From Bacteroidetes bacterium SW_9_63_38 (lineage in GTDB: Bacteria; Bacteroidota; Rhodothermia; Rhodothermales; Salinibacteraceae): a DNA stretch of 64,000 bases. Where the stretch lies: NCBI GenBank assembly GCA_003022435.1, contig PXUA01000009.1:1-64000 (forward strand). Direction: 5' to 3'. The position numbers were made by a program, and so were the translations under genes. The notes below the pieces were generated by a model. It worked only from the letters and a program-made list of their open reading frames with translations, was not told where the DNA came from and did no database searches. Positions 57,870 to 64,000 of this stretch are shown here, one piece after another; positions within the stretch are counted from its first letter, which is position 1, and the number at the start of each line of letters is the position of its first letter.

Positions 57870-59267
57870 TCAGGGGGTCTCTTCTTCCTCCTCCTCGCGT
57901 GCGGCGTCTGCATATTTCTGTGCCCGCTTGACTACGTCCTCGTCGAAGTCCCGCTCTCGCCACTGCTCCAGTCGCTGGGCCACCGTTTTCTCATATCCCT
58001 GTTCGGTGGGTTCGTAAAAATAGGTGCCCTGCATCTCATTCGGTAGGTACTGCTGCGACGTATAGTGCTGCTGGTAGGCGTGCGGGTACTTGTAGCCGTC
58101 CCCGTGGCCGAGTTCCTCCTTGTCGCGCGTCGGATCTTTCAGATGATTCGGAATATCCTCGGTCTGTTCTTCGCGGACGTGATCCAGGGCATCGAAGTAG
58201 GAAAACGTAGTGTTGCTCTTCGGGGCTGTGGCAAGGTAGAGACAGCACTCGGCAATCATGAACCGGCCCTCCGGCATGCCCACATAGTCGAAGCCCGCTG
58301 CCGCGCTCTGTGCCACCTGAAGCGCCCGCGGATCCGCCATCCCCACGTCTTCGGCGGCAAAAATAAGCATGCGACGCAGAATAGAGCGCGGCTCTTCCCC
58401 CGCGTACAGCATCCGGGCCAGCCAGTAAAGCGCCGCGTCGGGGTCCGAGCCGCGGAGGCTTTTGATGAAGGCACTGATGGTGTCGAAGTGGGCGTCCCCC
58501 TCCTTGTCGTACAACACGGCCCGCTGCTGGATGGAGTCCTCCGCGACGGACAAATCAATCGCGATGCCCCCATTCCCCGTCGGCTCGGTGGTTTCAATCG
58601 CCAGTTCGAGGGCGTTGAGCACCGACCGGGCATCCCCGTTGGCCGTGTCGATGATGTGGTCAAGTGCGTCTTCGGTCACTTCCACGTCCCGGTCGCCGTA
58701 CCCGCGCTCCTCGTCGGTCAGGGCCATCGCCGCAATCTGCCGCAGATCTCCGTCGTCGAGTGGCTCTAGCTCGAACACACGCGACCGACTCACCAGCGCG
58801 TCGTTCACCTCGAAGTACGGATTCTCCGTAGTCGCTCCGATAAAGGTCACCGTCCCATCTTCCACGTGTGGTAGCAGCGCATCCTGCTGGGCCGTGTTGA
58901 AGCGGTGCACCTCGTCAACAAACAAAATGGTCCGCGTCTGATGATGCTTCAGCCGGTTTTTCGCCGTCTGGATGGCCTCCCGGAGGTCGTTGACACCAGA
59001 CAACACCGCGTTCAGCGACGAGAAGTGAGCCTCGGTCGTGTTGGCGATGATCTGCGCGAGCGTCGTCTTGCCCGTTCCCGGCGGGCCGTAGAACAAGACG
59101 GAGGTGACTCGATCCGCCTCGATGGCCCGTCGCAGGAGCTTTCCCTCCCCCAGAAAGTGCTCCTGGCCTGCGAATTCGTCGAGCGTCCGAGGCCGCATTC
59201 GATCGGCCAGCGGCGCCCGCTCCTCCCGCACCTCATCGGCGTGCTCGTCGAAGAGATCAGCCATCAT
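57870..59267 (-). CDS. rarA: Replication-associated recombination protein A (AAA+ ATPase)
   Basis: The 465-residue protein has LDEFAGQEHFLGEGKLLRRA, Walker A FYGPPGTGKTTLAQIIANTT, Walker B TILFVDEVHRFNTAQQDALL, and sensor FIGATTENPYFEVNDALVSR. The C-terminal half includes LPNEMQGTYFYEPTEQGYEK, the RarA/MgsA signature. This conserved tetrameric ATPase acts at stalled forks with SSB and RecA. A short acidic tail (REEEEEETP) is the last part. ATG codons at 59267 and 59264 are both usable. It lies alone on the minus strand. Confidence 0.95.
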   Translation of the reverse strand: MMADLFDEHADEVREERAPLADRMRPRTLDEFAGQEHFLGEGKLLRRAIEADRVTSVLFYGPPGTGKTTLAQIIANTTEAHFSSLNAVLSGVNDLREAIQTAKNRLKHHQTRTILFVDEVHRFNTAQQDALLPHVEDGTVTFIGATTENPYFEVNDALVSRSRVFELEPLDDGDLRQIAAMALTDEERGYGDRDVEVTEDALDHIIDTANGDARSVLNALELAIETTEPTGNGGIAIDLSVAEDSIQQRAVLYDKEGDAHFDTISAFIKSLRGSDPDAALYWLARMLYAGEEPRSILRRMLIFAAEDVGMADPRALQVAQSAAAGFDYVGMPEGRFMIAECCLYLATAPKSNTTFSYFDALDHVREEQTEDIPNHLKDPTRDKEELGHGDGYKYPHAYQQHYTSQQYLPNEMQGTYFYEPTEQGYEKTVAQRLEQWRERDFDEDVVKRAQKYADAAREEEEEETP

Positions 59268-59470
59268 CCGCTACCACTGATGAAACGACGTGCAACGGTG
59301 CTCCCAACCCGTGAAGCCGTTCTTGGTTTTGCCGACTCCTCTTCAGCATCGAGGGCTCGGTCGTTCCTGACCAATTCTTGTAACGGATGCGTTTTGAGGT
59401 CACCAAAGAAGCAGAACCAAACAGGACAGTGCAGTTCTCGATGCTCTTCGTATAATCCTTCCGTCCTCCC

Positions 59471-59956
59471 ATGAAGTGGCTCAAAGCAGCACTCGTCGGT
59501 GCCCTCGGAAGCTTCGTCATGTTCTTTATCATGCTCATCGGCATCCACGTCACCGGCATTGCCCCCTTCAATACCCCGCCGTCCGCTGCCTTCCTGAAAC
59601 AATTTGGACTGGCCGTGGGCCCGCTCCCCCTCATTATCCACTTCGGCTACGGCGCCACCTGGTCGATCGTCCTCGTTGCCTTGTGGGGTGCCGACACCGA
59701 CCTCAGAGCCGGACTCACGCTCGCCGGTGGCCTCTGGCTCTTCATGATGCTTGTATACTCACCGTTGATTGGCTGGGGCGTCTTTGGATTCGGCGGCACC
59801 GGACATAGCCTGGCGCCCACGGATCCGCTCTACCTCGGCTCGCCGGTGAAGTACATCGTGGCCACCTTCGTCCTGCACCTCATTTACGGCAGTATTATCG
59901 GGGGGCTCAATCCGATGTGGATCGAAGTCCACTCAACGAATCAGGCCTCCGCGTAG
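59471..59956 (+). CDS. Integral membrane protein, DUF6789-like
   Basis: The 161-residue protein has four hydrophobic segments: LKAALVGALGSFVMFFIMLI, GPLPLIIHFGYGATWSIVLV, AGLTLAGGLWLFMMLVYSPL and VKYIVATFVLHLIYGSIIGG. Features such as HFGYGATWS, GHSLAPTDPLYL and HLIYGSIIGGL suggest a His-containing helix bundle. I associate this with small uncharacterised membrane proteins of halophiles and other bacteria but cannot assign a role. The start MKWLKAALVG is clear. It is divergent from rarA, with 203 bp between. Confidence 0.65.
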   Translation: MKWLKAALVGALGSFVMFFIMLIGIHVTGIAPFNTPPSAAFLKQFGLAVGPLPLIIHFGYGATWSIVLVALWGADTDLRAGLTLAGGLWLFMMLVYSPLIGWGVFGFGGTGHSLAPTDPLYLGSPVKYIVATFVLHLIYGSIIGGLNPMWIEVHSTNQASA

Positions 59957-60084
59957 CTGCCCAACCACTGGCCCGGCGATTCAATTGGGGGCGTGCAGCA
60001 GCGCTTGCGGCTGTCGCCCCCATTTTTTGTTCTCGCTACTCGCAACATCGACTCCCCAAGACGCCCCCGCGTCCAGTCGTCGCC

Positions 60085-60300
60085 TCACTCCTTCTGCTCG
60101 CAAATGTCTATGTGAAGTCCCACGGCGGCGGACATCGCAAACACTCCGACTACGGCCGGGAGCACCCCAGTCAGATAGAACAGGCGGCTCGACAATCCCC
60201 ACTCCGGCCCCACCCAGATGATGAAACAACTCCAGGCATAAAGCCCCGCCGCACTCCACAGTGCAATCTGAAACCAGCGTTCTTTGGAGTTGTCTGCCAT
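60085..60300 (-). CDS. Small two-helix membrane protein
   Basis: The protein has 71 residues from MADNSKERWFQIALWSAAGL. The two helices are IALWSAAGLYAWSCFIIWVG and YLTGVLPAVVGVFAMSAAVG, separated by PEWGLSSRLF. It ends HIDICEQKE. There are no recognisable motifs. The frame is consistent in codon pattern. A short reading frame of this size is uncertain, though the hydrophobic segments are well formed. It is convergent with 59471-59956 and on the same strand as the photolyase gene, which lies upstream of it. Confidence 0.5.
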   Translation of the reverse strand: MADNSKERWFQIALWSAAGLYAWSCFIIWVGPEWGLSSRLFYLTGVLPAVVGVFAMSAAVGLHIDICEQKE

Positions 60301-60369
60301 GGTCAATGAGCTCGGCCAGATTCATGAAATCAGTGATGCAGGGAAAACAGCCCCTGGAGCAAAAACGGG

Positions 60370-61770
60370 CTACGACGGAGTCGACGACCGGGCCTTCGCG
60401 GCGAGACGGTCCACCTTCTCGACGTACGCCTCCGGATCTGCCTTCCGCTCCAGGCCCCCCTTGCTCATGTAACGGACCTTGCCGTACACCGGCCGCTCTT
60501 TCCACCCGCGGTCGTGCAGGCCGAAGAGCCATAGCACATTGGCGTACGAATTGGGGTCGCGCCCGTCCAGAAAGTACCGATTGTTGAGAGTGAGCGCCCG
60601 CTCGAAGGCCGTCTGCGGATCGGGCGACCACTCCAGGATTTTCTTGCCCCAGTACATCCGCATGTAGTTGTGCATATACCCGGTCTCGCGCATTTCCGTC
60701 ATCGCCGCGTTCCAGTACGGGTCATGCGTCTCACTCTGCTCTAACGCCCGGCGACTGTACACGTACTCGCGCTCGTCGTCAGCGTGCTCGGCCAGCGTCT
60801 CGCGGGCCCACTCCGGCAGGCACTCGTAGGCGTCGTACGTATCCGGCCGGTAGTATACGTGGTTCACTGCCAGTTCGCGCCGCACGATCAGTTCTTCGAG
60901 GTAAGCATCGATGTCCTCATCCGGGGCAGCGGATTCTTGAATCTGAAGGGCGAGCCACACCGGGGAGACCTGCCCGAAGTGCAGGTACTTGCTCATGTGC
61001 GAGACCGCATGCGAATGGATCTGGTTTCTATGATCGTCGTACCCGTCCAGGTGGTCGTTCAAGAACGCCTGCAACACCGCCTCGGCCTCCGAGGTGCCCC
61101 CGCGGTAAAGCCCTCGCACCGGCGGCACATTGTCACCCAGGTCGAGACGGTCCACCACGGCATCCACGGCGTCGAGCGCGAGGCCGTCGTCAACGTCGAG
61201 ATCCACGGACGGGACCTCAATCGTCCCCTCTGTCGACAGTGCCAGAAACCGGTCTAGGTGCTCGTGAATCTTCGGTCGGATCGTGCGGGCCGCGTACTCG
61301 GGCTTGTCGGTCACTTCTTCTACCGGCACCACCACGTCGCCCTCCACCTGCACGACCGGACACGGCGCCTCCGCTGCCACGCGCTTCCGCCACCGGCGCT
61401 GATGCCGGAGGTATCCACGATCGCTGACGATCATCTGCGCGTCCTCCGCAAACGAGAGAGCCACGTCGTCGGGTGCCCCCCGCCGGGCCACCAGTTTGAT
61501 GCCCCGCTCAGCCAGTCGCTCTTGCGTCTCCCGCAGTCCTTCAAGCATGAACGTGTAGTGCCGTCGGTTCGCCTCCGGGTAGTCGTCCATCAGTCCAAAG
61601 ACGACGAGAAGAGGGGCCTTCTTCTCGTTGGCCCGCCCGATGGCATGGTCCAGCGCTGGGTTGTGCACAGCCCGCTGTGACTGCTGCATCCAGTAGAGGA
61701 CGTAACGCCCCTCGGCCACAGGGTCGGCGTCATTGAGACGCTGCACGCGAGCGGGATCGACGGTCGACAT
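60370..61770 (-). CDS. phr: Class II deoxyribodipyrimidine photolyase
   Basis: The protein has 466 residues from MSTVDPARVQRLNDADPVAE. The N-terminal antenna domain is in GRYVLYWMQQSQRAVHNPAL. FAD-binding class II motifs are SHMSKYLHFGQVSPVWLALQ, EELIVRRELAVNHVYYRPDT, GYMHNYMRMYWGKKILEWS and NNRYFLDGRDPNSYANVLW, ending LHDRGWKERPVYGKVRYMS. The enzyme repairs cyclobutane pyrimidine dimers with blue light. Class II photolyases are typical of some bacteria and eukaryotes, and this fits sunlit saline habitats. An upstream ATG at 61803 is not preferred. Confidence 0.94.
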   Translation of the reverse strand: MSTVDPARVQRLNDADPVAEGRYVLYWMQQSQRAVHNPALDHAIGRANEKKAPLLVVFGLMDDYPEANRRHYTFMLEGLRETQERLAERGIKLVARRGAPDDVALSFAEDAQMIVSDRGYLRHQRRWRKRVAAEAPCPVVQVEGDVVVPVEEVTDKPEYAARTIRPKIHEHLDRFLALSTEGTIEVPSVDLDVDDGLALDAVDAVVDRLDLGDNVPPVRGLYRGGTSEAEAVLQAFLNDHLDGYDDHRNQIHSHAVSHMSKYLHFGQVSPVWLALQIQESAAPDEDIDAYLEELIVRRELAVNHVYYRPDTYDAYECLPEWARETLAEHADDEREYVYSRRALEQSETHDPYWNAAMTEMRETGYMHNYMRMYWGKKILEWSPDPQTAFERALTLNNRYFLDGRDPNSYANVLWLFGLHDRGWKERPVYGKVRYMSKGGLERKADPEAYVEKVDRLAAKARSSTPS

Positions 61771-61883
61771 AATCGGAACGCTTAGTGCAACAGAGAGGGA
61801 CAATCAAACGCACCGACCGCCCCCTTTTTCCCCGGCCACTCCGGTCCCATTCGGTCGTGACGGAATCGTTTCGGTCCTCCGCG

Positions 61884-63230
61884 TCATGCCGACCCGTCGG
61901 CCGCCCCCTGCACATCCGCCATCGTGAGTTGTCCCTCGTCGATCGGGACCGTCAACGCGCCTTCCGAAGCCGCCACGACCGAGGCGACCATCGTGTCCCC
62001 CGTCACGTTGTTTGCCGTCCGCAGCATGTCGAGGGGCCGGTCGGCGGCCCACACCAGAGCAATCCCGGCACTGGGCACACCAATGGACTCCAGAATAACA
62101 ACCAGCATGACGGTGCCCGCACTCGGCACCGCCGCCGCTCCTACCGATGCCAGCACCGCCAGGAGCACGATGTTCAGCTGCTGCGTGACCGCAAGCCCGA
62201 TGCCCAACACCTGCGCGATGAAGACCGCCGCGACCGACTGGTAGAGCGCCGTTCCGTCCATATTTATGGTCGCCCCAAGCGGCAACACAAAGGACGCAAC
62301 CTCCTCCGACACCCCCAGATTCTTTTCCGCCACCTCCATCGTCACCGGCAGCGTCGCCCCGCTCGACGACGTCGAAAAGGCCACCAGTTGCGCGGGCAAG
62401 ACGGCTCGGAAGTAGCATCCCACTGACAGCGGCGTAAAAAGCGTCACGAAGACCGGGTAGACCGCACATACCATGATCCCCAGCCCCGCCACGACGGTCA
62501 TGGCGTAGAAGCCCAGTGCCCCGAGCAGGCCCAGAATATCGCCGGGGCTGTCGGTCGCAATCGACGTGATGGCGTCGGCAATCAATCCAAACACGCCCAC
62601 CGGGGCCATCCACATGATCACCTCCACCAGGCGGATCACGAGTTCATTCAGACTTTCAAAGACATCCAGAAGTGGCTGGGCCTCCTCCCTTGGAATCAGG
62701 AGCAGCCCGATGCCGATGAAGATGGCGACAAAGACAACCTGGAGCATGTTGCTGTTATCCGAGGCCGAGTCGAAGAAGTTCGTCGGCACCATGTCGACGA
62801 CCGGCTGCAGCGGGCCTCGGTCCTTGGCCGATGCTGCCATGTCCTCACTCATCTCCACCTTGTCCTGGTAGGTCTGCTCCAGCCGAGTGCGGGTGTCCTC
62901 GCTCACGGTCCGGCCCGGCTGGAGCGTGTTGACCAGCACAAGCCCAATGACGAGCGCGATGGTGGTGGTCAAAAGATACAGTCCAAACGTCTTCCCCCCG
63001 ATCCGGGACAGCGTGCTGAGGTCCCGAAGCGACGCTACGCCCACCACCAGCGAGGCCAGGATGAGCGGGACGGCAATCAGCTTCAGCAGGTTCAAAAAGA
63101 CCGTCCCGAGAGGCGCGATCCAGTCGCTCGTGAACGATCCCCATCCTGCCCCGGCGGCCAACACCCCATACCCGAGGCCCAGCACCAGGCCGATAATGAT
63201 CTGCCAATGCAGCTTCTTGTACCAGGACAT
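61884..63230 (-). CDS. Dicarboxylate/amino acid:cation symporter (DAACS family)
   Basis: The protein has 448 residues from MSWYKKLHWQIIIGLVLGLG. SSSGATLPVTMEVAEKNLGV is the first re-entrant hairpin with the serine-rich motif, and LGATINMDGTALYQSVAAVF carries the NMDGT ion-binding motif. The second half has SAGTVMLVVILESIGVPSAG. About eight helices plus two hairpins are present. It takes up glutamate, aspartate or C4-dicarboxylates with Na+ or H+. Arg at the position that binds the side-chain carboxylate cannot be placed with certainty, so the substrate is open. It is alone on the minus strand. An upstream open frame to 63386 is rejected because the family start is at 63230. Confidence 0.93.
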   Translation of the reverse strand: MSWYKKLHWQIIIGLVLGLGYGVLAAGAGWGSFTSDWIAPLGTVFLNLLKLIAVPLILASLVVGVASLRDLSTLSRIGGKTFGLYLLTTTIALVIGLVLVNTLQPGRTVSEDTRTRLEQTYQDKVEMSEDMAASAKDRGPLQPVVDMVPTNFFDSASDNSNMLQVVFVAIFIGIGLLLIPREEAQPLLDVFESLNELVIRLVEVIMWMAPVGVFGLIADAITSIATDSPGDILGLLGALGFYAMTVVAGLGIMVCAVYPVFVTLFTPLSVGCYFRAVLPAQLVAFSTSSSGATLPVTMEVAEKNLGVSEEVASFVLPLGATINMDGTALYQSVAAVFIAQVLGIGLAVTQQLNIVLLAVLASVGAAAVPSAGTVMLVVILESIGVPSAGIALVWAADRPLDMLRTANNVTGDTMVASVVAASEGALTVPIDEGQLTMADVQGAADGSA

Positions 63231-63386
63231 ATGGATGATCCGTTCGCCGAAAGAGCGTCTGCACAAGTTTTCATAAGAAAAGAGGCACCCATCACGGACA
63301 CAAGCATACGGAGCGCTCACGCGAACGGACGCGCGTCCCCAGTGGAGAAGCGTGATCTTCGATCGCGCGTACAGAGCTGGGATCAA

Positions 63387-63995
63387 TCACACGATCTGAA
63401 TCAACGCGACGGCGGTCCCAGCACCGACAGCCGTCCCGACGAGATTGACAATGTCGTTGTCGATCCAGCGCCATCCCCTCTGGACCGAGTCATCCCCCGG
63501 GATGGGAGTGTCCCGCATCCGTCCCGTCTCCGGATCCTTGTACCGCGCCTGGACGATCGCCCCGAGCAAGCTGTCGGCTGCCATCCCAGCCAGGCCGGCC
63601 CCCGCTCCACACAGCAAGCCGTCCCCGCCGATCGTTCCGCTGAGTGCGGGCGCCGCCACGACACTGAGGGCCCCTAGTGCAGCCCCACCCGTGCCCAGGT
63701 ATGACACCGCCCCGGAGGTCCCGAACGCAACCCGGCGCCCCTCCCACAGCGACCACGGCGGTCCACCGTAGCGCGTCCCGAGTTCGGTTGCCCAGGTGTC
63801 GGCCGCCGCGGCCGCCAAAGCCCCCAAGAACCCAATGTACCAGCGCGTGCTCCCCGTCGACGGGTTGGGACCTGTTCCCAGGGCAATGAGAAGGAGTCCC
63901 CACGCAACTCCGCCGTTGGCAAGGACCTGTCGCAGACGACGACTGGGACGGTCTCCTCCTCCCCCCGGAAGAACAGAGAGAGCACTCGACAACAT
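63387..63995 (-). CDS. DUF92 (TIGR00297) membrane protein, 5' end at window edge
   Basis: The visible part has 202 residues, mostly hydrophobic: GGVAWGLLLIALGTGPNPST, GFLGALAAAAADTWATELGT, AVSYLGTGGAALGALSVVAA and GAGAGLAGMAADSLLGAIVQ. ADTWATELGTRYGG, GAGLAGMAADSLLGA and the C-terminal WRWIDNDIVNLVGTAVGAGT are the DUF92 signature motifs. The family includes phytol/polyprenyl phosphate-related kinases of plants such as VTE6, and its role in bacteria is less clear. The N-terminus RLRQVLANGGVAWGL is what DUF92 proteins have internally, so the real start is probably beyond the window. Confidence 0.8.
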   Translation of the reverse strand: MLSSALSVLPGGGGDRPSRRLRQVLANGGVAWGLLLIALGTGPNPSTGSTRWYIGFLGALAAAAADTWATELGTRYGGPPWSLWEGRRVAFGTSGAVSYLGTGGAALGALSVVAAPALSGTIGGDGLLCGAGAGLAGMAADSLLGAIVQARYKDPETGRMRDTPIPGDDSVQRGWRWIDNDIVNLVGTAVGAGTAVALIQIV

Positions 63996-64000
63996 GAAGA

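Noticed and set aside
1..64000. CRISPR arrays
   Set aside because: No set of regularly spaced identical repeats with unique spacers was seen. The tandem repeats found (8246-8280, 49038-49075) have no spacers.

Overview
The window looks like a chromosome segment of a halophilic, high-GC Rhodothermota/Bacteroidota bacterium of the Salinibacter type. The evidence is strongly acidic proteins, a subtilisin-like protease with a C-terminal type IX secretion sorting domain, near absence of Shine-Dalgarno sites, and a Bacteroidota-style gene set. Most genes lie on the minus strand. The genus is inferred from composition and gene content only.

Region 1 (1-6264) is a chromosomal integron. An integron-type tyrosine recombinase (5260-6264, +) carries the extra IntI-specific segment and all six catalytic residues. 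To its left, read leftward away from it, are five gene cassettes separated by four attC-like sites: 480-592, 1275-1464, 2190-2305 and 3113-3302. The cassettes carry a zinc-ribbon/HEPN-like pair, a PD-(D/E)XK nuclease-like protein, a VapBC-type pair, a nucleotidyltransferase/antidote-like pair and a PIN toxin cut by the window edge. All look like toxin-antitoxin or defence genes. Next to it is a decayed acyl-CoA oxidase (6301-8143).

Region 2 (8294-25016) is mostly housekeeping: hemE, a membrane protein, a dienelactone hydrolase lipoprotein, a SEC59-like kinase, a lipase, an HD phosphohydrolase, a TPP enzyme, hpt, tilS, mutL, cdsA, a CPBP protease and tRNA-Arg(CCG). Region 3 (25119-31904) holds a secreted subtilisin with a membrane-anchored stand-alone prodomain-like neighbour, then class II fructose bisphosphatase. 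Region 4 (32833-43259) holds ahcY, an NhaC antiporter, a dehydrogenase, a small Smr protein, an outer-membrane protein, a large membrane protein and a TRAP transporter (dctMQ).

Region 5 (44376-57098) is a sulfur block. It has metZ, OsmC, Rieske and SelW-like genes, then a minus-strand run for assimilatory sulfate and sulfite reduction: sulfite reductase, cobA/sumT, cysH, precorrin-2 dehydrogenase, hemD and a sulfurtransferase. A 2-oxoacid:ferredoxin oxidoreductase and its ferredoxin are embedded in the run and could supply electrons to the sulfite reductase. KorB and the sulfite reductase share an unusual N-terminal TKKPDLP-type tail. Region 6 (57870-63995) holds rarA, class II photolyase, a dicarboxylate/amino-acid symporter and a DUF92 protein cut by the window edge.

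The intergenic spaces carry several repeat families. The most notable has terminal inverted repeats of the form TACYGATCCGTG, in short (about 106 bp) and long (about 590-675 bp) versions. The long ones share two hairpins with compensatory base changes. There is also a 274-bp MITE-like element with a 9-bp target duplication.
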